From contig NZ_JSVU01000005.1 in assembly GCF_000952855.1 (NCBI RefSeq), positions 227,731 through 291,730 on the forward strand: a stretch of DNA of 64,000 nucleotides. Direction: 5' to 3'. Both the position numbers and the translations under genes were made by a program. The notes beneath the pieces were generated by a model. The model did no database searches. It had not been told where the DNA came from and saw only the letters and a list, made by a program, of their open reading frames with translations. Below, piece by piece: positions 8,573 to 17,573 of this stretch (positions within the stretch are counted from its first letter, which is position 1; every line of letters begins with the position of its first letter). The DNA comes from Aequorivita vladivostokensis. GTDB taxonomy: Bacteria > Bacteroidota > Bacteroidia > Flavobacteriales > Flavobacteriaceae.

Positions 8573-9739
8573 ATGGCTAAAATTTTATTATTGGGAAGTG
8601 GAGAATTGGGAAAAGAATTTACCATTGCAGCAAAAAGGATTGGACAAACAGTAATAGCCGTAGACAGTTATGAAAATGCCCCTGCCGCGCAGATCGCGGA
8701 CATTGCAGAAATAATAAATATGCTCGATGGCAATGCGTTGGATGCCCTTGTTGAGAAACACAAGCCTGACTATATAGTTCCCGAGATTGAAGCCATACGC
8801 ACCGAACGTTTTTACGAATATGAAAAACAAGGTTATACCGTAATCCCTTCTGCAAAGGCAGCAAACTTTACGATGAACCGAAAAGCCATTCGAGACCTGG
8901 CCACCAATGAATTGGGTTTAAAGACCGCCAAATATCGATACGCAACCTCAGCAGAAAGCTTACAAAAAGCCGTTTCTGAAATCGGCATGCCCTGTGTAGT
9001 AAAACCTTTGATGTCTTCCAGCGGAAAAGGCCAAAGCACCATAAAAACCGATGCAGATATTGAAAAGGCATGGGAGTATTCACAACTAGGATCCCGTGGT
9101 GATGTGGCTGAAGTAATCGTGGAAGCCTTTGTAAATTTCAACTATGAAATAACCCTCCTAACTGTAACGCAGCGTAACGGCAGAACACTTTTCTGCCCTC
9201 CAATTGGCCATCGGCAGGAACGCGGGGATTATATGGAAAGTTGGCAACCGGCTCCAATGAAAAATGAAATTTTGGAAGAAGCCCAGCAAATGGCAGAAAA
9301 AGTGACAACCGCCTTATCGGGTTGCGGTGTTTGGGGAGTTGAATTTTTTGTAGCGGATGATGGAGTGTATTTTTCGGAACTCTCGCCCAGACCTCACGAT
9401 ACAGGAATGGTTACGCTTGCAAAAACACAAAACTTCAACGAGTTTGAACTGCATCTCCGTGCAATTCTGGGGCTTCCAATCTCGGAAATAACACTGGAGC
9501 GTATTGGCGCCAGTGCTGTAATTTTAGCTACGGAAAATTCTGAAAACCCTACCTTTGAAGGTTTGGAAAAGGTAGCTGCTTCACCAAAAACAGATTTCAG
9601 GATTTTTGGCAAACCTACTTCTCGTCCTTTTCGAAGAATGGGGATTGTTTTAACACACGATAATCTAGGTGGCGATATTTCAGAAGTAACCGAAAAGGCC
9701 AAAAAGTTAGCGAGTCAAATAAAGGTCATTTCAGAATAA
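8573..9739 (+). CDS. purT: Formate-dependent phosphoribosylglycinamide formyltransferase PurT
   Basis: The start is ATG 8573 ([20 protein letters not shown], 388 residues); an in-frame ATG at 8546 adds a peptide absent from the family. This ATP-grasp enzyme makes formyl-GAR from GAR, formate and ATP, the third step of purine synthesis. Visible elements are the N-terminal GSGELGKE nucleotide loop, [14 protein letters not shown] (ATP-grasp loop), GVEFFV, and [16 protein letters not shown] with metal ligands. The 223-bp upstream gap shows no recognisable riboswitch. The window's other purine gene is purH at 48 kb; both act downstream of phosphoribosylamine. Confidence 0.96.
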   Translation: MAKILLLGSGELGKEFTIAAKRIGQTVIAVDSYENAPAAQIADIAEIINMLDGNALDALVEKHKPDYIVPEIEAIRTERFYEYEKQGYTVIPSAKAANFTMNRKAIRDLATNELGLKTAKYRYATSAESLQKAVSEIGMPCVVKPLMSSSGKGQSTIKTDADIEKAWEYSQLGSRGDVAEVIVEAFVNFNYEITLLTVTQRNGRTLFCPPIGHRQERGDYMESWQPAPMKNEILEEAQQMAEKVTTALSGCGVWGVEFFVADDGVYFSELSPRPHDTGMVTLAKTQNFNEFELHLRAILGLPISEITLERIGASAVILATENSENPTFEGLEKVAASPKTDFRIFGKPTSRPFRRMGIVLTHDNLGGDISEVTEKAKKLASQIKVISE

Positions 9740-9756
9740 ATCTGAAGTTTTTAAAA

Positions 9757-11262
9757 CTATCTATTTCTCCAGAAAAAAGGAGTAAGCAGAATAAGCACGG
9801 TAAAGAGTTCCAACCTACCAATTAGCATCAAAAAGCTGGACCACCACTTGGCGGCGGCAGGTAAAGCTGCATAATTGTTTACCGGGCCAAGATCACCCAG
9901 CGCAGGACCCACATTTCCCAAGGTAGAAGCCGCCCCGCCGAGCGCTGTGTTAAAATCAAGGCCCAACCAAGAAAAAACCAAGGTTCCCATTATAAAGGAA
10001 AGCATGTACAGAATAAAGAAGCCCAGGATATTAAAAACAATGGGCTGTGGCACGGCTTTGCTATTATAGCGCACCGGTAAAATGGCGTGGGGATGCAGCG
10101 TTCGTTTAAATTCCAAAACCCCGTTCCTGATCATAATTAAATGGCGCATTACCTTAATCCCCCCCGCGGTGGATCCGGCACAACCTCCTAAAAACATCAT
10201 TCCGAAAAAGAAGATGGTTAAAAACGGAGTCCAGAGCGTATAGTCCGCACTTACGAAACCGGTAGTCGTAATGATAGTTAAAACTTGGAACAGGGCATGG
10301 CGAAAGGCACTTTCAAAAGGTCCCCATACCATCGGGTGCCCAATACTGGAAATGGCCACGTCTGCCTCAAAATAGATCAGCAACGAAGCTACAACCGTGA
10401 GCCCGATAATAAGTGCCGAATACATTTTAAACTCTTCATCCTGAAATATTTTTTGAAATTTTCGCTTAAAGGCGAAATAGCTTAAAACGAAATTACTGCC
10501 CGCCAAAAACATAAATACAATAATAATGTACTGCACCATCGGGTTATCGTTCCAATAAGCAACGCTCGCATTTTTTGTTGAAAAACCTCCCGTACTCAAA
10601 GTGGCCAGCGAATGGTTGATGGCGTCGAAAAAACTCATCCCGGCAAGTTTCAGCAATACTGTTTCTGCCAAGGTATAACCTACGTAAATTAACCAAAGTC
10701 TTTTTGCGGTATCCGTAATTCTCGGATGCAGTTTATCTCCTCCCGGACCGGGAGCTTCGGCAGCAAAAAGCTGCATACCGCCAATCCCCAACAATGGCAG
10801 AATAGCAATTGCCAAAACAATAATCCCCATCCCGCCAATCCAATGCGTGATACTTCTCCAGAAAAGCACACCATTGGGAATACTTTCAATATCGGTCAAA
10901 ATAGATGCACCCGTCGTGGTATAACCACTCATCGTTTCGAAAAAGGCATTGGTAAAACTGGGAATGGCCCCGGTAAAAATATACGGCAACGTACCGATAA
11001 GGGCCATAAAAATCCAACCGAAAGTTACTATTATATAGCCTTCCCTTTTTTGGATTTCCTTCCGGTGGTTTTTGGTCAACAGCATAATGGCGCCCCCAAT
11101 TCCCAAGGCGACCGATCCGGCCAATAGCATTTCTTTGAGCACGCCGTCCTTATAATACCAACTTACCACCGAGGAAAGAAGCATAAAACCACCGTTCACC
11201 ATGAGCAAAAGCCCCATTAGGTGCGAAATGATTTTATAATTGAGTTTGGTGATTGAATTCAT
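9757..11262 (-). CDS. trkH: Trk-type potassium uptake membrane subunit TrkH
   Basis: The protein has 501 residues and about ten hydrophobic segments. Selectivity-filter repeats are visible as MSGYTTTGAS, LATLSTGGFST, TIITTTGFVS and AASTLGNVGPA, the four P-loops of the TrkH/KtrB superfamily. It conducts K+ (with H+ or Na+) across the inner membrane and is gated by the cytosolic TrkA ring. Its ATG overlaps the trkA stop by one base (TAATG), so it is translationally coupled as second gene of the trkA-trkH operon. It converges with purT, 17 bp between stops. Confidence 0.95.
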   Translation of the reverse strand: MNSITKLNYKIISHLMGLLLMVNGGFMLLSSVVSWYYKDGVLKEMLLAGSVALGIGGAIMLLTKNHRKEIQKREGYIIVTFGWIFMALIGTLPYIFTGAIPSFTNAFFETMSGYTTTGASILTDIESIPNGVLFWRSITHWIGGMGIIVLAIAILPLLGIGGMQLFAAEAPGPGGDKLHPRITDTAKRLWLIYVGYTLAETVLLKLAGMSFFDAINHSLATLSTGGFSTKNASVAYWNDNPMVQYIIIVFMFLAGSNFVLSYFAFKRKFQKIFQDEEFKMYSALIIGLTVVASLLIYFEADVAISSIGHPMVWGPFESAFRHALFQVLTIITTTGFVSADYTLWTPFLTIFFFGMMFLGGCAGSTAGGIKVMRHLIMIRNGVLEFKRTLHPHAILPVRYNSKAVPQPIVFNILGFFILYMLSFIMGTLVFSWLGLDFNTALGGAASTLGNVGPALGDLGPVNNYAALPAAAKWWSSFLMLIGRLELFTVLILLTPFFWRNR

Positions 11263-12611
11263 TATATAAAAAGCTTTTCAACCTTTCCGATGGATTGCGG
11301 AAGGCAGCAAACCACTACCCTGTCCCCGCTTTTTATTTCGAAATCGCCCAAGGCAATAATGCCCTCGCCATTCCTAACTACTCCGCCAATAATGGCCGAG
11401 ACCGGAAAATCGAGATCTTTTATTTTTTTGTTGCAAACTTTGGAATGTGAATACACCACAAATTCCAATAATTCCGCATTCATATTGTTTAGCTTGGTCA
11501 TGGCCACCACCTCCCCCTTGCGGACGTAGCGAAAAATATTGTTCGCGGCCAATAATTTTTTGTTGATCAATGTATCAATACCAATGGAGTGTGAAAGCTG
11601 AAAATAATCCATATTCTCTACCAGGGCGATTGCTTTCTTAACTCCTTTTGATTTTGCTACCAAGCAGGACATAATATTGGTTTCGCTATTTCCGGTCACG
11701 GCAATAAAAGCGTCCATATCTTCTATGGATTCCTCATTCAATAAATCTACATTTCTGCCATCGCCGTTTATAACTAGGCAACCGGGAATGTCATCGGCAA
11801 TTTCAAAAGCCTTGTCCTTGCTGCTTTCAATAAGTTTAACGTTAAACTTGTTCTTACACAGATCTTTTGCGGTTTTGTAACCGATCTTACTTCCACCCAG
11901 AATCATAACGTTTTTAATTTCCTGCTTACTTTTTCCCGACAGCTTAAAAATTTGGTCATCGCCTTTCTGCACAGTGGTGAAATAAACCTGATCGCCTTCC
12001 TTAAATTGCGTATCGCCGCGCGGAATGATAGTGTATTGGGTGCCATAGCGCTGTAAGGCAATGGGCACAAACTGCAACTCGGGATAGACTTTTGCCATTT
12101 GCTTTACCGACTTTCCCACAAAGGCAGAAGTGCGCGACAGGCTTAGCCCGATCATCGTCAAGGCACCATCCTCAAATTCGTAACTTTCATTGAAGGCGCT
12201 TTGGCTGAGCAGCAATTCAATTTCATTTGAGGCCAAGGATTCCGGGGAAATCAATTCGTCGATTCCGAATTTCTCAAAACCCACCTCATCCTTTCTGTCA
12301 ATAAATTCGGTATTGGAGATTCTGGCTATGGTGCGTTTGGCCCCCAATTGTTTGGCAAGCACGCAGACGGTGATGTTAGTGGTTTCACTGGAAGTTACCG
12401 CAATTACAAGATCAGTCTCATCTACTCTGGAATCCTTCAAAACGGCTATAGAGGTAGAATCGCCGCGCACTACCCGTATATCCAGATGTGCATCTGCGTG
12501 GGCAAGTGCCTCGCGGTTGGTGTCAATAAGCGTAATGTTTTGCGATTCAAAAGACAGCAATTTCGCAAGGTGAAACCCCACTTCGCCGGCACCGGCAATG
12601 ATGATTTTCAT
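11262..12611 (-). CDS. trkA: Trk system potassium uptake regulatory subunit TrkA
   Basis: This 449-residue cytosolic protein has two tandem RCK units. The first opens with the Rossmann loop IIAGAGEVGFHLAKLL and acidic IDTNRE. The second begins near residue 230 (VMILGGSKIGYKTAKDL). Each is followed by a TrkA-C half, typical of full-length TrkA. It binds NAD(H)/nucleotides and gates TrkH. It is the first gene of the operon, with a minus-strand promoter at 12646-12679. Confidence 0.95.
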   Translation of the reverse strand: MKIIIAGAGEVGFHLAKLLSFESQNITLIDTNREALAHADAHLDIRVVRGDSTSIAVLKDSRVDETDLVIAVTSSETTNITVCVLAKQLGAKRTIARISNTEFIDRKDEVGFEKFGIDELISPESLASNEIELLLSQSAFNESYEFEDGALTMIGLSLSRTSAFVGKSVKQMAKVYPELQFVPIALQRYGTQYTIIPRGDTQFKEGDQVYFTTVQKGDDQIFKLSGKSKQEIKNVMILGGSKIGYKTAKDLCKNKFNVKLIESSKDKAFEIADDIPGCLVINGDGRNVDLLNEESIEDMDAFIAVTGNSETNIMSCLVAKSKGVKKAIALVENMDYFQLSHSIGIDTLINKKLLAANNIFRYVRKGEVVAMTKLNNMNAELLEFVVYSHSKVCNKKIKDLDFPVSAIIGGVVRNGEGIIALGDFEIKSGDRVVVCCLPQSIGKVEKLFI

Positions 12612-12645
12612 TGAGTTATTAGTTTAGGCTTTAAAATAAACAGTG

Positions 12646-12679
12646 CAAAGATATAGAAATAAAAGGCACTGAAGGACAA
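12646..12679 (-). promoter_or_regulatory. Promoter of trkA-trkH
   Basis: On the minus strand a TTG (plus-strand CAA at 12677-12679) is followed after 23 bp by TATCTTTG (plus-strand CAAAGATA at 12646-12653), matching -33/-7 at the upper spacing limit. Predicted start about 12639, 28 nt before the ATG. Confidence 0.55.
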
Positions 12680-12728
12680 ATCATTTTTGATGAATAAGCT
12701 AGGGCAAAAGTCTGAAACTTAAACAAAG

Positions 12729-12761
12729 TTGACAACACCTCTTAAAAAATATGTAGTTTTG
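12729..12761 (+). promoter_or_regulatory. Promoter of ubiE-porT
   Basis: TTG at 12729-12731 and TAGTTTTG at 12754-12761 are separated by 22 bp, a good match to the flavobacterial -33/-7 consensus. The predicted start is about 12768, giving a leader of only about 7 nt. Confidence 0.65.
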
Positions 12762-12774
12762 CAAGCGCAATTTT

Positions 12775-13506
12775 ATGGAAAAGAAAATAACACCCTATAA
12801 GGATTCTTCGGAAGGAAAAAAGAAACAGGTTGAACAAATGTTTGATACTATTTCTGAAAATTATGACGGGTTAAACCGCGTAATTTCCCTCGGCTCTGAT
12901 GTAAAATGGAGAAAAAAGGTTATTAAAATGGTAGCCGAAACCAGACCGAAAACCATTCTCGACATTGCAACGGGCACAGGAGACCTGGCCATCCAGTTTG
13001 CTGAAAATACTTCCGCCGAAAAGATTGTGGGCCTGGACCTTTCCGAAGGAATGCTCTCCTTGGCACGCAAAAAGGTTTCGGGAAAGAATATTTCAGAAAA
13101 AATTGAATTTGTACAGGCAGATTCCGAAGCCTTGCCGTTTGACGACAACACTTTTGACGCAATTACAGTTTCCTTTGGCATCCGAAATTTTGAAAATCTG
13201 GAAAAAGGCCTATCCGAAATTTACCGCGTACTCAAAAAAGGTGGCATTTTTGTTATTTTGGAAACTTCGGTGCCTTCAAAATTTCCCTTTAAGCAAGGCT
13301 ATTATTTTTATTCAAAAAACGTTTTGCCGCTTGTGGGCAAGCTATTTTCCAAAGATAAGGTGGCGTACAAATATTTAAGTGAAAGCGCCTCTGTTTTTCC
13401 GCACGGGGAAGTGCTCAACAATATTTTGCGCAAAATTGGGTTTAATGAAGTGAAAAATAAACCACAAACTTTCGGTGTGGCAACCATCTATAATGCTACC
13501 AAATAA
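12775..13506 (+). CDS. ubiE: Demethylmenaquinone methyltransferase (UbiE/MenG)
   Basis: This 243-residue SAM methyltransferase shows MFDTISENYDGLNRVISLG at the N-terminus, the SAM loop ILDIATGTGDLAIQF, then GLDLSEGMLSLA and the family signature VSFGIRNFENLEKGLSEIYR. It performs the final C-methylation of demethylmenaquinone; Bacteroidota use menaquinone, so the MenG role applies. The gene is first in a two-gene unit with porT, 3 bp apart. Confidence 0.95.
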   Translation: MEKKITPYKDSSEGKKKQVEQMFDTISENYDGLNRVISLGSDVKWRKKVIKMVAETRPKTILDIATGTGDLAIQFAENTSAEKIVGLDLSEGMLSLARKKVSGKNISEKIEFVQADSEALPFDDNTFDAITVSFGIRNFENLEKGLSEIYRVLKKGGIFVILETSVPSKFPFKQGYYFYSKNVLPLVGKLFSKDKVAYKYLSESASVFPHGEVLNNILRKIGFNEVKNKPQTFGVATIYNATK

Positions 13507-13509
13507 TCT

Positions 13510-14220
13510 ATGAAGAAGCTTTTTTTTGTATTGGCCGTTTTATGTATCGCAAATAGTGCAAATGCGCAGTGGTTTTTCAACAAGGAGCGTTTGGCCAATT
13601 TGGAAAATTTTGACAAAAAACGTTTTACCTGGGGCTATTTTTTGGGGTTCAACAGTTATGACTTCAAAATAGATTATAAAGAACAGTACGCCGATGACAA
13701 CACAGATATTATAGTGGACCGCTCTGCGGGGTTCAATGTGGGGCTTATTGGCGATATGCGTATTAATGAATATTTCAACCTGCGACTGGAACCAGGACTT
13801 TATTTCACCCAGCGTAACCTCAATTTTCCGGGCTTTACCGAACAAAAGGATTATCTGCGGGAAGTGAAATCAACCTACATTCACGTGCCATTGCTGCTAA
13901 AGGTTTCAACCAAGCGATTGAACAATATAAAACCGTTCATTATTGGCGGTGTTTCCACCTCGCTGAACCTTTCTAGCAACGAGAAAAACCCAGAGGACAA
14001 CGAGCAGGGAAAATTCCGGATGACCAAAAGCACCAACTATTACGAACTTGGTTTTGGGATTGATTTCTACCTCTATTATTTCAAATTTACACCCTCCATT
14101 CGCGGTGTTTTTGCGATGAGCGATGAACTGGTGCCGGACGATGACCCCAATAGTCCATGGACGGGCAACATCGATAAATTAGCCACTCGCGGCGTTTTTA
14201 TAAACTTTACATTTCAGTAA
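13510..14220 (+). CDS. porT: Type IX secretion/gliding protein PorT (SprT)
   Basis: The 236-residue protein has a signal peptide (MKKLFFVLAVLCIANSANAQ) and an outer-membrane beta-barrel pattern. PorT landmarks are LENFDKKRFTWGYFLGFNSY near the mature N-terminus, RLEPGLYFTQR, and PFIIGGVSTSLNLSSN. It ends with FINFTFQ. PorT is required for T9SS function in gliding and pathogenic Bacteroidota. Its position directly after ubiE is, to my knowledge, typical of flavobacteria. The window contains its likely clients (the sorting-domain proteins at 1.9-4.6 kb). Its 3' end overlaps the converging methyltransferase gene by 14 bp. Confidence 0.88.
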   Translation: MKKLFFVLAVLCIANSANAQWFFNKERLANLENFDKKRFTWGYFLGFNSYDFKIDYKEQYADDNTDIIVDRSAGFNVGLIGDMRINEYFNLRLEPGLYFTQRNLNFPGFTEQKDYLREVKSTYIHVPLLLKVSTKRLNNIKPFIIGGVSTSLNLSSNEKNPEDNEQGKFRMTKSTNYYELGFGIDFYLYYFKFTPSIRGVFAMSDELVPDDDPNSPWTGNIDKLATRGVFINFTFQ

Positions 14221-14935
14221 ACCTTCGGAATTCGCTTAAAAGAATAGCGGTTGCCGTAGCAACGTTGAGGCTCTCGGTTTTTTGAATTTTCCCAAACCGC
14301 GGAATCGTTATTCTGTGGGTAATTTTTTGGGAAATTTCTTCGGAAATGCCATTGGCTTCATTGCCCATTACAATGATACCTTCTTTTGGAAGTTTTTCTG
14401 AATAGATATTATTTCCATCCATAAACCCTCCAAAAATAGGCAACTTCGTTTTTCCGAAGTATTCCGAAAGCTCCAAATAATGTACCTGCACCCGTGCCAA
14501 GGAACCCATAGTGGCCTGCACCACCTTTGGATTGTAACAGTCTGTTGTGTCTTCGGAACAAAGTAGTTGCTGCACGCCAAACCAATCGCAAAGCCGGATG
14601 ATGGTTCCCAAATTGCCGGGGTCGCGCACGGCGTCCAACGCCACGATCAAACCCGAATCCTGCGGGAATTTAGGCTGCGGAATTTTAAAAAGCGCCAATG
14701 AAGTATTCGCCGTTTTCAGAAAACTTATTTTTTTGAGTTCGGCTTGGGTAACGTGATAATGGTTTTGTGCGGTAATTTCAGAAGCATTTGTTGAAAAAAG
14801 GGAATGCAGCTCCAGATTCTCACTTAACAGTTCGGCTATCACTTTTGGGCCTTCGGCTACAAAAAGTCCGCTTTGGCTTCGGTACTTTTTCTGCTGCAGA
14901 CTCGTTATTAATTTTGTTTGACTTTTGCTGACCAA
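14207..14935 (-). CDS. TrmH/SpoU-family RNA 2'-O-methyltransferase
   Basis: I place the start at TTG 14935 (VSKSQTKLITSLQQKKYR follows), because residues encoded further upstream lie in the tamL promoter and do not resemble the family; about 242 residues. SPOUT motifs are visible: ALDAVRDPGNLGTIIRLCDW (motif 1), VMGNEANGISEEI (motif 2) and IPRFGKIQKTESLNVATATA (motif 3). The N-terminal RSQSGLFVAEGPKVIAELL is the substrate-binding region of RlmB/TrmH-like enzymes. It ribose-methylates rRNA or tRNA with SAM; the exact nucleotide cannot be assigned. Only 36 bp separate its start from tamL. Confidence 0.88.
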   Translation of the reverse strand: MVSKSQTKLITSLQQKKYRSQSGLFVAEGPKVIAELLSENLELHSLFSTNASEITAQNHYHVTQAELKKISFLKTANTSLALFKIPQPKFPQDSGLIVALDAVRDPGNLGTIIRLCDWFGVQQLLCSEDTTDCYNPKVVQATMGSLARVQVHYLELSEYFGKTKLPIFGGFMDGNNIYSEKLPKEGIIVMGNEANGISEEISQKITHRITIPRFGKIQKTESLNVATATAILLSEFRRFTEM

Positions 14936-14950
14936 AATATAGTATTTTTG
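14918..14950 (+). promoter_or_regulatory. Promoter of tamL, overlapping the start of the methyltransferase gene
   Basis: TTG at 14918-14920, 22-bp spacing, and TATTTTTG at 14943-14950 match -33/-7. The -33 element lies inside the first codons of the divergent methyltransferase gene. Confidence 0.6.
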
Positions 14951-14971
14951 AAATTGAATTAAAACACACAC

Positions 14972-17530
14972 TTGAAGCGCGACCTCACAAAAATATCACT
15001 ATTTACAGTATTTATTGGTTTGTTTTTATCCTGCAATGCTGTAAAAAGAGTGCCGGACGGTGAATATCTGCTCACCGAAAACACCATATTGGTAGATAGC
15101 GTAAAAATTAAGGATGCAGGGGTTTACAGCCAACTGGCACAGAAACCCAATACTTCCATTCCCCTAATTGGCGTACCGCTGGGGCTTCATATTTATAATT
15201 TGGCCGATCCACATCCGGATTCTACCTACCAAAAATGGCTTCATAAAAATCCGAAACGCGAGGAACGGCTTATCAAACTTCTCTCAAAGAAACAGGTAAA
15301 CCAGATAGACAGCAGCTATGTAGGGTTGAACAAATGGCTTCAAAAATCTGGCGATGCGCCCGCCATTATCAACGAACAGAAAATCGAGAAATCTATGGTG
15401 CGCCTTAAGCGATGGTACGCCAGTTATGGCTATTTTAACGACGAAGTAGATTATAAAATTGAGCCCAACAAGAAAAAAAAGAAGCGGGCAAAAGTCACGT
15501 ATTTTGTAACGAAGCACAAACCTTATTTTGTAGGCGATTCCATTGTTGAAAAAATAAGTTCGCCGGTAGTGGATTCGTTATTTCAGCTTACCAAAGCCAA
15601 GTCTTTTATAGTGCCGGGCAAGCAATATGCCGCCAATGATTTTGTAAACGAACGCGACCGGCTGACCATTCAGTTCAGAAATTCGGGCCTTTACCATTTT
15701 GAGCAGGAATATGTGGGTTTTGAGGCCGATACCGTAAATACAGACCACAAAGCGAACATTACCTATATTATTCCCGATCGAAAAATAACTAAAAACGACA
15801 GTACCTACACGGTTCCTTTCCAAGTCCATACCATAAACGAGGTTCGGATTGTGACGGATTATTCCTATGAAAATCGCGATGAAGCTTTTCAGGATTCCAT
15901 CAGCTATAAGGGGTATAAACTTTTTAGTTATGGCAAAATGCGCTTCCGTCCAAAGGCCATAGCCGATGCCGTTTCAATAACGCCGGGAAAAATTTATAAG
16001 GATATAGACCGTAGGTTGACCTATAACCAAATTAGCGATCTGCGTATTTTTAAATATCCAAACATAAATTACTCCGAAGTAGCGACAGATTCCACGGGAA
16101 AATTGTTGAATGCCACCATCCTCCTCAATCCGCGCGATCGGTTTACGCTGGGTGTAGATTTTGACGCCTATACCTCCACCATTCAGCAGTTTGGGATTAG
16201 TTTCAGCGGAAATATGATTTTCAGAAATATCTTTCGCGGCGCCGAAATTCTTGAAATTTCTGGTCGTGGCAGCTTGGGTTCCTCTAAGGATGCCGCAGAC
16301 CGGGAGAGTAAATTTTTTAATATTTCAGAATTTGGCGGAGACGTTAAACTTACTTTTCCAAGAATCATTTTCCCCATAAATACCGAAAAATTAATCCCAA
16401 AATATATGTCGCCCTCCACCAGCCTTAGTTTTGGTGCAAGTTTGCAGAACAACATAGGTTTGGACAGGCAGACCATAAGCGGGATTTATAATTACCGCTG
16501 GAAACCATCCAGAATTCTTACCTATCAACTGGATTTTTTGAATCTACAATACGTAAGAAATCTAAACGTGGAAAATTATTACAACGTTTATAAAAGTTCC
16601 TATAACAGGCTCAATGAAATTGCGCAAGGTCTAAATTATGATTTCAATAATCCGGGCACCGATCCTACCCTTGAAATTCCCGAGGAAACAGAGGAATTTA
16701 TTCTGGATGTACTAAACCAAAATATTCCCGCCGATACCGAGACATTTGATGAAGTTTTAAGTATTGCCGAACGTGAAGCAAGGCTTAGTGAAAACAACCT
16801 TATTTTTGCATCAAACATTAGCTTGACGAGAGATACACGGGAAAATCTTAACGATAATAATTTTTCGCGTTTGCGTTTAAAGCTTGAATCGGCAGGGAAT
16901 TTACTGTCGGGAATTTCAAGTCTGGTCGGTTCACAAAAGAATGCAGCCGGAAACTATAGAGCTTTGGGAGTAGTCTATTCCCAATACATTAAGCCAGAAG
17001 CTGAATACATAAAGCATTGGGATATAGATGGAAAAAACATAATCGCCGTCCGCGCTTTTGGCGGGATTGCTATCCCTTACGGCAATAGCAACAGCATTCC
17101 CTTTACCCGAAGCTATTTTGCTGGAGGAGCCAATGATAACAGGGGCTGGAAAGCCTATGATCTGGGCCCGGGAAGCAGCGGTAGTATTTTGGACTTTAAT
17201 GATGCGAACTTCAAACTGGCGTTTAATGCAGAGTATCGTTTCACCATTCTCGGAGATTTTAAAGGCGGCTTATTTGTGGATGCTGGTAACATTTGGAACG
17301 TTTTAGACAATATTGAAGACGATGCCTCAGTTTTCAACGGCATTGCAGATTTAAAGGAAATTGCTGTTGCCACTGGAATCGGTCTGCGGTATGATTTTGG
17401 ATTTTTCGTATTCCGCTTTGATGTTGGTTTTAAAACCCATAATCCCGGAAAACCTATTGGCGAACGGTGGTTTACGGACTATAGTTTCCGCAAGGCTGTT
17501 TACAACATCGGTATCAACTATCCCTTTTAA
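14972..17530 (+). CDS. tamL: TamL, BamA/TamA-family outer-membrane lipoprotein
   Basis: The protein has 852 residues and a TTG start at 14972 (KRDLTKISLFTVFIGLFLSC follows). LFLSC is a lipobox, so this Omp85 relative is predicted to be lipidated, the defining feature of Bacteroidota TamL compared with TamA. POTRA-like modules occupy roughly residues 30-390, and the C-terminal half is a 16-strand Omp85 barrel ending NIGINYPF. The loop-6 motif appears as GGANDNRGWKAYDLGPG. TamL is thought to work with TamB in outer-membrane biogenesis. The promoter is at 14918-14950; the aldolase gene follows with its own -7 box. Confidence 0.85.
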   Translation: MKRDLTKISLFTVFIGLFLSCNAVKRVPDGEYLLTENTILVDSVKIKDAGVYSQLAQKPNTSIPLIGVPLGLHIYNLADPHPDSTYQKWLHKNPKREERLIKLLSKKQVNQIDSSYVGLNKWLQKSGDAPAIINEQKIEKSMVRLKRWYASYGYFNDEVDYKIEPNKKKKKRAKVTYFVTKHKPYFVGDSIVEKISSPVVDSLFQLTKAKSFIVPGKQYAANDFVNERDRLTIQFRNSGLYHFEQEYVGFEADTVNTDHKANITYIIPDRKITKNDSTYTVPFQVHTINEVRIVTDYSYENRDEAFQDSISYKGYKLFSYGKMRFRPKAIADAVSITPGKIYKDIDRRLTYNQISDLRIFKYPNINYSEVATDSTGKLLNATILLNPRDRFTLGVDFDAYTSTIQQFGISFSGNMIFRNIFRGAEILEISGRGSLGSSKDAADRESKFFNISEFGGDVKLTFPRIIFPINTEKLIPKYMSPSTSLSFGASLQNNIGLDRQTISGIYNYRWKPSRILTYQLDFLNLQYVRNLNVENYYNVYKSSYNRLNEIAQGLNYDFNNPGTDPTLEIPEETEEFILDVLNQNIPADTETFDEVLSIAEREARLSENNLIFASNISLTRDTRENLNDNNFSRLRLKLESAGNLLSGISSLVGSQKNAAGNYRALGVVYSQYIKPEAEYIKHWDIDGKNIIAVRAFGGIAIPYGNSNSIPFTRSYFAGGANDNRGWKAYDLGPGSSGSILDFNDANFKLAFNAEYRFTILGDFKGGLFVDAGNIWNVLDNIEDDASVFNGIADLKEIAVATGIGLRYDFGFFVFRFDVGFKTHNPGKPIGERWFTDYSFRKAVYNIGINYPF

Positions 17531-17545
17531 ACGATATAAATTTGT

Positions 17546-17553
17546 TATTTTTG
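17546..17553 (+). promoter_or_regulatory. -7 element of the aldolase gene
   Basis: TATTTTTG matches TAnnTTTG, 20 bp before the ATG at 17574. No clear -33 TTG. Confidence 0.45.
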
Positions 17554-17573
17554 CTTGCTAAACACTTATAATC

